Positions 52,927 through 61,061 of a stretch of DNA of 64,000 nucleotides are shown piece by piece (positions within the stretch are counted from its first letter, which is position 1; each line of letters begins with the position of its first letter). This DNA is from Bacteroidales bacterium (GTDB lineage Bacteria; Bacteroidota; Bacteroidia; Bacteroidales; Muribaculaceae). Location: assembly GCA_019416285.1 (NCBI GenBank), contig DXXM01000001.1, positions 224,593 through 288,592 of the forward strand, in the 5' to 3' direction. The position numbers and the translations under genes were made by a program. The notes beneath the pieces were generated by a model. The model was not told the DNA's origin. It worked only from the letters and a program-made list of their open reading frames with translations, and ran no database searches.

Positions 52927-53643
52927 ATGGGAAAAGTAAAAATGAAGAGAAAAAGCACCCTCATCGACATGACCGCGATGAGTGACGTGACTGTGCTCTT
53001 GCTTACTTTCTTCATGTTGACATCTACCTTCCTTCAGAAAGAGCCGGTCACCGTCCTGACCCCCTCTTCTGTATCGGAGCAGAAAGTACCGACCGCGAAC
53101 CTCGCGTCGATACTCGTGAGCCCCGAGGGGAAAATCTTCATCTCCATTGCCGGTGACGCTGACGCCGAAACCAAGGACACATGGGGATCTGAGGCTCTCC
53201 GCAAGACGATTCTTGATGAAGCAGTAACGCTCTACAACAAGCAGCACCCCTCCAATCCGGTGCAGCTTACCGTAGCACAGCGCGACGCGTTCTCTAAAAT
53301 CAATATGTTTGGTGTTCCTTTCCAGGTTCTTCCGCAGTTCCTCTCCATGTCACAGACCGAACAGGACAAGTTCATCACTGACATGACCCAGAAGGGTGTC
53401 GGAATTCCTATCAACGACAACAAGGATATGGACCACCTCAACGAGTTCCAAATCTGGATGCGCGCAATCTACAACTCTGGCAACGACAACCTTCAGAAAG
53501 CCATGAAAAAGGGCGAAGGTATCGCAGTCAAGGCCGACAAGGACACTCCTTATACCACTGTCCACGACGTGCTTGACAACCTCCAGACTCTCAAGATGAA
53601 CCGCTTCAGCATCATGACTGCGTTAAAAACTGAGCAAGAATAA
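52927..53643 (+). CDS. exbD: ExbD-family biopolymer transport protein (first copy)
   Basis: A 238-residue ExbD protein: short basic N-terminus, one membrane helix with the essential aspartate in 'STLIDMTAMSDVTVLLLTFFM' (in part), then a periplasmic domain. The periplasmic part is long compared with the 140-residue enteric ExbD, as often seen in Bacteroidetes. The second ExbD follows 5 bases later; the two probably form a heterodimer in the motor. Confidence 0.93.
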   Translation: MGKVKMKRKSTLIDMTAMSDVTVLLLTFFMLTSTFLQKEPVTVLTPSSVSEQKVPTANLASILVSPEGKIFISIAGDADAETKDTWGSEALRKTILDEAVTLYNKQHPSNPVQLTVAQRDAFSKINMFGVPFQVLPQFLSMSQTEQDKFITDMTQKGVGIPINDNKDMDHLNEFQIWMRAIYNSGNDNLQKAMKKGEGIAVKADKDTPYTTVHDVLDNLQTLKMNRFSIMTALKTEQE

Positions 53644-53648
53644 TCATT

Positions 53649-54395
53649 ATGGCACAAATCGAACAATCAGACGGCGGCAAAAAGAAAAAAGGCGCCCAGA
53701 AGAAAATGTCGATCCATGTGGACTTCACCCCCATGGTGGACATGAACATGCTTCTGATTACATTCTTCATGCTTTGTACCACTATGATTAAGTCGCAGAC
53801 TCTCACCATCTCACTTCCATCAAATGAGAAGGTCGAGCAGAATCAGATGAACAAAGCTAAGGAATCAGAGGCTATCACCCTCATCCTGACAACTGAACGC
53901 AATGCCAACGGCGATGTTAAGAACGACGAGTCCGGCAAACCCCTCAACGTGGTTTACTACTATGAAGGTATGCCTGAGGTCGCTGATGAAAACGGCGACG
54001 GTCTCATCGACAACAACAAGCTCAAAGCTGAACAGTTCCTCGGCAACGACGGCAAGCTCCAGCAGGGCATCCGCAAAATCCTCCATGACCGCAACAAGCT
54101 CGTACTTGAGAAAATCGACAAGGAAAAAGCTAAATGGCGCAACAAGGAGTTCTCTTCGATTTCCGCAATCAACGACTCTATCTATCAGGCTCGTGCCCGC
54201 GAAATCCGTAACGACTCCACTCTTACCCGCCCTGTGGTCATTATCAAGGCCGCTCCCGAAGCGTCTTGGGAAAGCCTCATCAGTGCTCTTGACGAGATGC
54301 AGATCAATCAGATTTCACGTTACCAGATTGACAACATCAATCAGGTGGACTCGGCTCTGATTCTCGACTATCTCAAAAAGAACCCCAAGAAGTAA
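53649..54395 (+). CDS. exbD: ExbD-family biopolymer transport protein (second copy)
   Basis: A 248-residue ExbD protein with a lysine-rich N-terminus ('GGKKKKGAQKKM'), the membrane helix 'VDFTPMVDMNMLLITFFMLC' carrying the conserved aspartate, and a long charged periplasmic domain that includes 'DENGDGLIDNNKL', a sequence resembling a calcium-binding loop. It is clearly different from the first copy outside the helix. Co-transcribed with exbB and tonB. Confidence 0.93.
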   Translation: MAQIEQSDGGKKKKGAQKKMSIHVDFTPMVDMNMLLITFFMLCTTMIKSQTLTISLPSNEKVEQNQMNKAKESEAITLILTTERNANGDVKNDESGKPLNVVYYYEGMPEVADENGDGLIDNNKLKAEQFLGNDGKLQQGIRKILHDRNKLVLEKIDKEKAKWRNKEFSSISAINDSIYQARAREIRNDSTLTRPVVIIKAAPEASWESLISALDEMQINQISRYQIDNINQVDSALILDYLKKNPKK

Positions 54396-54442
54396 TCTGT
54401 TGATGAATGATATATATTAACCTGAAAAATCTCTATTGAAAT

Positions 54443-55297
54443 ATGGCAAAAGATGTAGATCTTTCATCATCAGAATGGATTGACCTTGTATTTGAAGGCA
54501 AAAACAAGGAATTCGGAGCCTACGAACTCCGTAAGGCTTCCGTGAAGCGTCACAACCGCGCAATGCTTGTAATTCTTATCGTGCTCCTTCTCGTGGCAGT
54601 TCTCGGCCTCCTTGCAAATACTGTCCTCCAGAAAGCTGAAGAGCGTCCTGAGGATCAGATTGAGCAGGCCATGATTGACTACTCCGCCGACGAGCAGGAA
54701 GAGGAGCCCGAAGAACCCGAGCAGCAGCGCGTCGAGGAGCAGCAGCCCGAAGCTCTTCCTGAAGAAATCCTCAACACCGTAAAGGCTACCGAGCTCCAGA
54801 TCACAAAAGACGAGGAGGTTGTCGAGGAAATCAAATCTCAGGACGAACTCAAGGATACTGACACCGCCGTAGGTACAACTGACTTTGATAAGGGTACCGA
54901 CGACCTCAATGTGGTGCGTGAACATAAAGAAGAAGTTATCGTCGAAGAGAAGAAACCGGAACCGGTAGATGACAACCAGGTATTCACCGTGGTTGAGCAG
55001 AAGCCCCAGTTCCCCGGTGGCGAGGCTGCCCTCCTCAAGTGGGTGGGCGAACATCTCCGCTACCCGGCAATGGCTCAGGAAAACAATATCCAGGGTCGTG
55101 TGGTTGTGCAGTTCGTCGTCACCAAGACCGGTAAGGTAGGTGAGGTCAAGATTATCCGCTCCAAGGACCCCGATCTTGACAAGGAAGCTGTACGTGTGGT
55201 TAAGGCTCTGCCCGACTTCGTCCCCGGCAAGATGAACGGACATGCGGTGAACGTGTGGTATACACTCCCCGTGACCTTCAAGCTCCAGGGAATCTAA
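54443..55297 (+). CDS. tonB: TonB-family energy transducer
   Basis: A 284-residue TonB protein with a cytoplasmic N-terminal part ('EFGAYELRKASVKRHNRAM'), one membrane helix (about 45-66), an acidic Glu/Pro/Gln-rich linker ('EEEPEEPEQQRVEEQQPE'), and the C-terminal TonB domain from about 180 ('QFPGGEAALLKWVGEHLRYP', 'GRVVVQFVVTKTGKVGEVKI'). It touches TonB boxes of outer-membrane receptors, so it may power the SusC of this window, among others. Last gene of the operon; a terminator follows. Confidence 0.95.
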   Translation: MAKDVDLSSSEWIDLVFEGKNKEFGAYELRKASVKRHNRAMLVILIVLLLVAVLGLLANTVLQKAEERPEDQIEQAMIDYSADEQEEEPEEPEQQRVEEQQPEALPEEILNTVKATELQITKDEEVVEEIKSQDELKDTDTAVGTTDFDKGTDDLNVVREHKEEVIVEEKKPEPVDDNQVFTVVEQKPQFPGGEAALLKWVGEHLRYPAMAQENNIQGRVVVQFVVTKTGKVGEVKIIRSKDPDLDKEAVRVVKALPDFVPGKMNGHAVNVWYTLPVTFKLQGI

Positions 55298-55322
55298 TTT
55301 CCGAATCATAAGTTAAAGGCTG

Positions 55323-55365
55323 CGGCCGCTGTTACCCCCTCCGGGGCGACAGCGGCCGTTCTTTT
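55323..55365 (+). terminator. Terminator of the tonB operon
   Basis: Stem CGGCCGCTGT/ACAGCGGCCG (55323-55332 with 55349-55358) followed by TTCTTTTTG. Strong rho-independent terminator. Confidence 0.9.
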
Positions 55366-55429
55366 TGTGCGCTGCCGGCAGACAGCGTTTTTTATTTTAT
55401 TGACATCCGCGACATGACATATCAACCAA

Positions 55430-55446
55430 TTGGCATGATTTTTGTT
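55430..55446 (+). promoter_or_regulatory. Sigma-54-like promoter upstream of clpB
   Basis: TTGGCATGATTTTTGTT agrees with the sigma-54 consensus (YTGGCACGrNNNTTGCW) at 15 of 17 positions, with the GG and the -12 G at the required 10-base spacing. The predicted start lies about 70 bases before the clpB ATG. No TAnnTTTG element was seen here. Confidence 0.55.
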
Positions 55447-55525
55447 ACTTTAATATAAGGAGGACACTGAAGCTCCTCCGCAGATTCGAAATCCAGTAAA
55501 CAAACTCACAACTTCAACATAGCTC

Positions 55526-58114
55526 ATGAACTTCAATAATTTCACAATCAAGTCACAGGAAGCCATACAGAAAGCGATAGAGATTACCCGCGGAGCGGGT
55601 AATCAGGCTATCGAGCCTGTGCATCTGCTCAAAGGAGTCATGACTGAAGGGGAATCACTCATCAACTTCATTTTCTCCAAGGTCGGCGCCAATACCGCCA
55701 CCCTGATGCGGCAAGTTGACAGTAAGATTGCCGCCGAGCCGAAAGTGTCAGGCGGCGAACCCTATCTCAGCCGTAGCTCGAATGATGTCCTGCAGAAAGC
55801 GCTTGACATCGCAAAGAAACAAGGTGACGAATATGTCACTCTCGAAGCTCTCCTCTTAGCCATATTCACGGTCAACTCTCCGGCCTCGACCATCCTCAAG
55901 GATGCCGGATTGAGCCAACGTGAGCTCGAATCGGCTGTTTCGGAGCTTCGCAAGGGAAAGAAGGCAACCGACCAGAGCGCCGAGGATACCTATCAGGCGT
56001 TGTCGAAGTATGCCATCAATCTCAACGAGCGTGCACGTGAAGGCAAACTTGACCCTGTAATCGGCCGTGACGACGAAATCCGCCGTGTGCTTCAGATTCT
56101 CTCCCGCCGTACCAAAAACAACCCGATGCTCATCGGTGAGCCGGGTACTGGCAAGACGGCTATTGCCGAAGGCCTCGCCCAGCGTATTGTCCGCGGAGAT
56201 GTCCCCGAAAATCTGCGCACCAAGCAGATTTATTCGCTCGACATGGGTGCCCTTGTCGCCGGCGCTAAGTACAAGGGTGAATTTGAGGAACGCCTCAAGG
56301 CCATTGTCAATGAAGTGACCGGAGCCGATGGCGAAATCATCCTCTTCATCGACGAGATTCACACTCTTGTCGGTGCCGGAAAGGGAGAGGGAGCCATGGA
56401 TGCCGCCAACATCCTCAAGCCCGCTCTTGCCCGCGGTGAACTCCGCTCGATAGGCGCCACCACTCTCGACGAATACCAGAAGTATTTCGAGAAGGACAAG
56501 GCTCTTGAGCGCCGTTTCCAGAAGGTCATGGTCAACGAGCCTGACGAGGCAGCTGCCATCGCCATCCTCCGTGGTCTGAAGGAGCGCTATGAGAATCACC
56601 ACAAGGTCCGCATCCGCGATGAGGCGATTATCGCTGCGGTGACACTCTCCGAGCGCTACATCACCGACCGTTTCCTTCCGGACAAGGCTATCGATCTCGT
56701 CGACGAGGCCGCGTCCAAACTCCGTCTTGAAATCGACTCTGTCCCCCAGGCTCTCGACGAAATCACCCGCCTGATTGCACAGAAGGAAATCGAGCGCGAG
56801 GCCATCAAGCGCGAGGGCGACAAGGAGAAAGTCAAGGAAATCGAGAAATCCCTCGCCGACCTCCGTGACCAGGAGAAGGAATTCACCGCCAAGTGGAAAG
56901 CCGAGAAGGATCTCATCAATAAGATACAGCAGAACAAGATAGATATCGAACAGCTCAACTTCGACGCCGAGCGTGCGGAGCGTGAGGGCGACTACGCTAA
57001 AGTGGCCGAAATCCGCTACTCCAAGGTTCAGCAGAAGGAGCAGGAAAATGCCGCAATCCAGGAACAGCTCAAGATGATGCAAGGCGAAAAGGCCTTCATC
57101 AAGGAAGAGGTCGATTCCGAGGACATCGCCGATGTGGTTTCGCGCTGGACCGGTATCCCCGTCAACAAGATGGTCCAGAGCGAGAAGGAGAAACTTCTCC
57201 ATCTCGAGGACGAGCTCCACAGCCGCGTGGTCGGTCAGAACGATGCCATCGCCGCGATTGCCGACGCTGTCCGCCGCTCGCGCGCGGGCCTCAACGACCC
57301 CCGTCGTCCTATCGGCTCATTCATCTTCCTCGGCACCACCGGTGTCGGTAAGACCGAGCTTGCGAAGGCTCTTGCCGAATATCTTTTCGACGACGAGAAC
57401 ATGATGACCCGAATCGACATGAGCGAGTATCAGGAGAAACACTCCGTCAGCCGTCTTGTCGGAGCGCCTCCGGGATACGTCGGTTACGACGAGGGTGGTC
57501 AGCTCACCGAGGCAGTGCGCCGCAAACCTTACTCCGTGGTGCTCTTCGATGAGATTGAAAAGGCTCATCCCGACGTGTTCAACATTCTCCTTCAGGTTCT
57601 CGACGATGGCCGTCTGACCGATAACAAGGGCCGCATGGTGAACTTCAAGAACACCATTATCATCATGACCTCCAACATGGGCTCGCCGCTCATCCGCGAC
57701 AACTTTGCCAAAATGACAGAGCAGAACCGCGGCGAGGTTATCGAAAAGACCAAAGGTGAGGTTATCGAACTCCTCAAGCAGACAATCCGTCCCGAGTTCC
57801 TCAACCGTATCGACGAAATCATCATGTTCACCCCGCTCAACGAGCAGGAAATCGAGGAAATCGTCGGTCTGCAGATTAAGTCGATACAGAAGATGCTCGC
57901 CAAAAACGGTATCACCCTCGAAGTCACACCCAAGGCTCTTAAATTCCTCGCCGAAGAGGGCTATGACCCCGAATTCGGTGCCCGACCCGTCAAGCGTGTC
58001 ATCCACCGCATGGTCCTCAACCAGCTCTCGAAAGATATTCTCGCGCAGAAGGTCGACCGCGAGCATCCGATAATCATCGACTACGACGGTTCCGACATCG
58101 TGTTCCGCAACTGA
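55526..58114 (+). CDS. clpB: ATP-dependent disaggregase ClpB
   Basis: Hsp100 chaperone that pulls proteins out of aggregates together with DnaK. The 862-residue protein has the full layout: an N-domain with two Clp repeats (about 1-145), a first AAA+ module with Walker A 'GEPGTGKTAIAEG' and Walker B 'ILFIDEIHTL', the coiled-coil middle domain (about 410-525, rich in Glu/Lys) that ClpA lacks, and a second AAA+ module with 'GTTGVGKTELAKAL' and 'VLFDEIEKAHPDVFN'. The pore loop 'YKGEFEERL' is intact. The upstream sigma-54-like element suggests stress-controlled expression. Confidence 0.98.
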   Translation: MNFNNFTIKSQEAIQKAIEITRGAGNQAIEPVHLLKGVMTEGESLINFIFSKVGANTATLMRQVDSKIAAEPKVSGGEPYLSRSSNDVLQKALDIAKKQGDEYVTLEALLLAIFTVNSPASTILKDAGLSQRELESAVSELRKGKKATDQSAEDTYQALSKYAINLNERAREGKLDPVIGRDDEIRRVLQILSRRTKNNPMLIGEPGTGKTAIAEGLAQRIVRGDVPENLRTKQIYSLDMGALVAGAKYKGEFEERLKAIVNEVTGADGEIILFIDEIHTLVGAGKGEGAMDAANILKPALARGELRSIGATTLDEYQKYFEKDKALERRFQKVMVNEPDEAAAIAILRGLKERYENHHKVRIRDEAIIAAVTLSERYITDRFLPDKAIDLVDEAASKLRLEIDSVPQALDEITRLIAQKEIEREAIKREGDKEKVKEIEKSLADLRDQEKEFTAKWKAEKDLINKIQQNKIDIEQLNFDAERAEREGDYAKVAEIRYSKVQQKEQENAAIQEQLKMMQGEKAFIKEEVDSEDIADVVSRWTGIPVNKMVQSEKEKLLHLEDELHSRVVGQNDAIAAIADAVRRSRAGLNDPRRPIGSFIFLGTTGVGKTELAKALAEYLFDDENMMTRIDMSEYQEKHSVSRLVGAPPGYVGYDEGGQLTEAVRRKPYSVVLFDEIEKAHPDVFNILLQVLDDGRLTDNKGRMVNFKNTIIIMTSNMGSPLIRDNFAKMTEQNRGEVIEKTKGEVIELLKQTIRPEFLNRIDEIIMFTPLNEQEIEEIVGLQIKSIQKMLAKNGITLEVTPKALKFLAEEGYDPEFGARPVKRVIHRMVLNQLSKDILAQKVDREHPIIIDYDGSDIVFRN

Positions 58115-58197
58115 CCCCGTTGTCCCTTCCGTACTCACTGACAACAAGGCTTACACAGCGATTTGAATATCCGAATTCATTGAAATGACCCTCCGGA

Positions 58198-58236
58198 GGC
58201 CGGAGGTGAGACTGACAGTCATCTCCGGCCCTCATT
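58198..58236 (+). terminator. Terminator of clpB
   Basis: Stem GGCCGGAGGTGA with TCATCTCCGGCC (58198-58209 with 58219-58230; one G-T pair), followed by CTCATTTTCTTC. The remaining bases of the 58115-58307 gap show no other clear signal. Confidence 0.8.
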
Positions 58237-58307
58237 TTCTTCTCTGATTAACACACATATATATCAAATTCCGACCAAAACAACATAAACTATTTATCAA
58301 TAAGACT

Positions 58308-58781
58308 ATGAAACGTTTACTTTATCTTCTTTTAATGCTTCCGCTTCTCGGCTTTATCACCTCTTGTGACGATGATAAGGATCTTCCGCAGGTGAGTCTG
58401 TCACTTAACTATGAGGGCGGTACCGAAGAGAACGGCATCATCTATGTCGTTCAAGGCGATACCCTTGAGATTACCGGCTTGCGCGCCATTCCCGACGAAG
58501 GCACTAAGGCCGCCACTGTCACCAACGTGCGCTATTCGTTTGACGGTGTGCCCATCGGAGCCTATCCCGTCTCTCCCTTCGAATTTTCAATCAATACCGC
58601 TGATCTTGAACTCGGTGAGCACGCTATCGGTGTAGTGGCCACAGTCCTTCAGGTCGATAAGGAAGTTGGATTTGCCGTGGCACAGTTCCCGATTATGATT
58701 GTGGCCGACGACGGGCAGGAACCCGGCGGAGGCAGCGGAACAATCAATCCCGAAACACATATCTCAGACAGCGAGAAATAA
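58308..58781 (+). CDS. Small lipoprotein with an immunoglobulin-like fold, function unknown
   Basis: The 157-residue protein starts with a lipoprotein signal. The lipobox is 'FITSC', putting the lipidated cysteine at residue 20, followed by 'DDDKD'. The Asp-rich stretch after the cysteine fits a Bacteroidetes lipoprotein export signal to the cell surface. The remainder is beta-rich ('VSLSLNYEGG', 'VRYSFDGVPIG') and could be one Ig-like domain. The C-terminus is Gly/Glu-rich and disordered. No family recognised; it is transcribed alone between two terminators. Confidence 0.75.
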   Translation: MKRLLYLLLMLPLLGFITSCDDDKDLPQVSLSLNYEGGTEENGIIYVVQGDTLEITGLRAIPDEGTKAATVTNVRYSFDGVPIGAYPVSPFEFSINTADLELGEHAIGVVATVLQVDKEVGFAVAQFPIMIVADDGQEPGGGSGTINPETHISDSEK

Positions 58782-58823
58782 ATATTTCGTTCTTCCTGAC
58801 TGACGTATATATTACGATAACAG

Positions 58824-58865
58824 ATGCCGTAGGTCCTAAAATATTTTTGGATTTACGGCATTTTA
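58824..58865 (+). terminator. Terminator of the lipoprotein gene
   Basis: Stem TGCCGTA/TACGGCA (58825-58831 with 58854-58860) plus an inner TCC/GGA pairing, followed by TTTTATT. The -33 element of the metK promoter lies inside its loop. Confidence 0.75.
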
Positions 58866-58877
58866 TTCGTAAATTTG
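58846..58877 (+). promoter_or_regulatory. Promoter of metK
   Basis: TTTG (58846-58849), exactly 20 bases, then TAAATTTG (58870-58877). It starts transcription just before the SAM-II-like aptamer and overlaps the preceding terminator. Confidence 0.85.
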
Positions 58878-58892
58878 CACCCGAAAATCAAA

Positions 58893-58938
58893 GTGGACAA
58901 ATTTGGCTGCTTGCAACCACTTCAAAAAATGCTAAAAC
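58893..58938 (+). promoter_or_regulatory. SAM-II-type riboswitch upstream of metK
   Basis: The stretch GTGG-ACAAATTTGG-CTGCTTGCAA-CCAC, then TTCAAAAAATGCTAAAAC, matches the SAM-II (metA-motif) pattern from memory. It has the P1 stem GTGG/CCAC (58893-58896 with 58917-58920), the invariant ATTTG, the GCTTGCA-CCAC block and the A-rich strand leading to GCTAAAA (58931-58937). The pseudoknot can pair TTGCA with TGCTA (4 of 5). It lies between a perfect promoter and metK, whose product makes SAM, which is the expected feedback target. The gene starts 237 bases downstream, far for a ribosome-site mechanism. Confidence 0.72.
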
Positions 58939-59105
58939 TGCACCTCTGCGGTCTTGATTTCCGCTTCTCTGCGGATTGGTCAGCGAGGTAATCAAATCTC
59001 CCCTCGGTCATAGCCCATGAGGATTTAGACTTTTGAGATTCATAGCGTGTCTCTCTTCCTCCCCGGAAGATTCGGCACCGATGAAAAAATGTTGAAGCAG
59101 GCAGC

Positions 59106-59127
59106 GCGTTTCAATCCACGCTTTTTT
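59106..59127 (+). promoter_or_regulatory. Possible expression-platform hairpin with T-run before metK
   Basis: A short stem GCGT/ACGC (59106-59109 with 59118-59121) followed by six Ts ends 48 bases before the metK ATG. It is weak as a terminator but is the only stem-plus-T-run in the metK leader (58940-59174), which also holds a hairpin TCTTCC/GGAAGA near 59052-59068. Confidence 0.3.
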
Positions 59128-59174
59128 ACGCCCGACTTCGACATTTTGTTTTTTTATACATACATATACGACTT

Positions 59175-60503
59175 ATGAAAACTTATCTATTCACTTCGGA
59201 ATCAGTTTCCGAAGGGCATCCCGATAAAGTCGCCGACCAGATTTCCGACGCCATACTCGACGAGTTCCTTGCCCGCGACCCCAAATCGAAAGTGGCCTGC
59301 GAGACGCTCGTGACCACCGGTCAGGTCGTGATTGCAGGCGAGGTCAAGAGCGAGGCCTACATCGACCTCATGGAAGTGACCCGCGAGGTCATCCGCAGCA
59401 TCGGCTACAACCGCAGCGCCCTCAAGTTTGACGGCGAGGCCTGCGGCGTGTTCTCCGCCCTCCATGAGCAGAGCGCCGACATCAACCGCGGTGTCGAGCG
59501 CGAGGAACTTGAGGCGCAGGGTGCCGGCGACCAGGGCATGATGTTCGGCTATGCCTGCAACGAGACACTCAACTATATGCCTCTGACCATCGACCTCTCC
59601 CACCTTCTGCTCAAGGAGCTCGCCGAAATCCGCCGCGAGGAGAAAGAGATGACCCACGTGAAGCGCGGCCGCATGCACACTTATCTCCGTCCCGACTCAA
59701 AGAGCCAGGTGACTGTGGAATATGACGAGAACAACCGTCCTCTCCGCGTCGACACCATTGTCATCTCCACCCAGCACGACGAGTTCATCCACCCCGTCGA
59801 GGATACCGATGCGGCGCGTGCGGCAGCCGACCGCGCCATGCAGCAGCGTATCGCCGACGATATGCGCAATATCCTCATTCCCCGTGTCAAGGCCAAACTC
59901 CGTCCCGAAGAAGCGGCGCTCATTGGCGACGATGTGCGTCTGCTTGTCAATCCCACCGGAAAATTCGTAATCGGCGGTCCTCACGGCGACACCGGTCTTA
60001 CCGGCCGTAAAATCATTGTGGATACCTACGGCGGCCACGGTGCACACGGCGGTGGTGCTTTCTCCGGCAAAGACCCCTCCAAGGTAGACCGTTCCGCAGC
60101 CTATGCCGCACGCCACATAGCCAAAAATCTTGTGGCCGCAGGCGTGGCAGACCGTGTGCTCGTTCAGGTGGCCTATGCTATCGGCGAGGCACGTCCCGTA
60201 AGCCTCTGCATCAATACCTACGGTACTGCCAAGGTTGACCTTTCCGACTCCGAGATTGCAGCCAAGGTTAACGAAATGCCCTGTTTCGATATGACCCCTT
60301 ACGCCATAGAGAAGCGTTTCGGTCTCCGCAACCCGATTTACCGTGAGACCGCGAGCTACGGTCACATGGGGCGCACTCCCGTGACTGTCACCAAGGAATT
60401 CCGCTCGAAATACGAACCCACCTTCACCCGCACTGTAGAACTCTTTTCCTGGGAGAAACTTGATGCCGTCCCTGCCGTCAAGGAGGCTTTCGGACTGAAA
60501 TAA
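59175..60503 (+). CDS. metK: S-adenosylmethionine synthetase
   Basis: Makes SAM from methionine and ATP in the cytoplasm. The 442-residue protein carries the family signatures: 'SESVSEGHPDKVADQISDAI' at the N-terminus with the ATP-site His, 'GAGDQGMMFGYA' (signature 1), and 'GGHGAHGGGAFSGKDPSKVD' (signature 2, active-site loop with Asp and Lys). It is about 50 residues longer than E. coli MetK, as in many Bacteroidetes. The ATG at 59175 is preceded by a long leader with a SAM-II-like aptamer, so feedback control by SAM is likely. Confidence 0.98.
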   Translation: MKTYLFTSESVSEGHPDKVADQISDAILDEFLARDPKSKVACETLVTTGQVVIAGEVKSEAYIDLMEVTREVIRSIGYNRSALKFDGEACGVFSALHEQSADINRGVEREELEAQGAGDQGMMFGYACNETLNYMPLTIDLSHLLLKELAEIRREEKEMTHVKRGRMHTYLRPDSKSQVTVEYDENNRPLRVDTIVISTQHDEFIHPVEDTDAARAAADRAMQQRIADDMRNILIPRVKAKLRPEEAALIGDDVRLLVNPTGKFVIGGPHGDTGLTGRKIIVDTYGGHGAHGGGAFSGKDPSKVDRSAAYAARHIAKNLVAAGVADRVLVQVAYAIGEARPVSLCINTYGTAKVDLSDSEIAAKVNEMPCFDMTPYAIEKRFGLRNPIYRETASYGHMGRTPVTVTKEFRSKYEPTFTRTVELFSWEKLDAVPAVKEAFGLK

Positions 60504-60561
60504 AAGGATTGGTCTTTGCAGCAGTTTCACCCAAGGGAAATTTTTGATAACACAAAACGGA

Positions 60562-60603
60562 CTCAGGCGGCTTTGAGTGTCTTGACTCTCAAAGCCGCCT
60601 GAG
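60562..60603. terminator. Bidirectional terminator between metK and the cupin gene
   Basis: A perfect 16-bp stem (60562-60577 with 60588-60603) around a 10-base loop, followed by CGTACTTTTTT on the plus strand and TCCGTTTTG on the minus strand. It serves the two convergent genes. Confidence 0.92.
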
Positions 60604-60631
60604 CGTACTTTTTTATCGGATGTCCGGTCGT

Positions 60632-60967
60632 TTATTTATCTGATTTGACCTTCACGAGCATCATTTTGGCGTCGGCCTTGGCTGTTACGCTGTGGGGCAC
60701 ACCTTCGCCCATGAGCAGAAAATCGCCTGCTTTCATAGTGTGGGGATTGTCGTTCATAATGAACTCGATTTCACCTTCAAGCACATAGACCATCACTTCG
60801 GCCGGTGCGAGATGTTCGGCAAGAACCTGTCCCTCTTTGAACGCGATAAGCGCCACACTTCCGTTTGAGTTTTCAAATATGTGTTTGAAATGAACGGAAT
60901 CGGAGCCGATTTCGATTTGCGGGGCAAGGCTGTGGACCTCTCCGAATTTGTATTCAGTACTAAGCAT
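60632..60967 (-). CDS. Small cupin-domain protein
   Basis: The 111-residue protein is a single cupin barrel. The two motifs are 'HLAPAEVMVYVLEGEIEF', with the metal-type His and Glu, and 'AGDFLLMGEGVPHSV', with the second His. No signal peptide. Such small cupins bind a metal and a small molecule; the ligand is unknown. It lies 94 bases downstream of the GH2 gene on the same strand but is not clearly part of its transcript. Confidence 0.88.
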   Translation of the reverse strand: MLSTEYKFGEVHSLAPQIEIGSDSVHFKHIFENSNGSVALIAFKEGQVLAEHLAPAEVMVYVLEGEIEFIMNDNPHTMKAGDFLLMGEGVPHSVTAKADAKMMLVKVKSDK

Positions 60968-61061
60968 CTCGATTATATTTTAGCGTTGGGGCAACAATGT
61001 TGTTACTTGGATTATAACATCACCTTTCCCCTGATTGTTCAGACGCACGTGCCATCGTCGT

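Noticed and set aside
55856..57220. 454-residue open frame antisense to clpB
   Set aside because: Leucine/valine/glycine-rich composition is the complement of the charged ClpB sequence; no domain recognised.
59106..59121. GCGTTTCAATCCACGC resembles the end of a type I-C CRISPR repeat
   Set aside because: Only one copy, no spacing pattern and no cas genes; it is part of a small hairpin in the metK leader.
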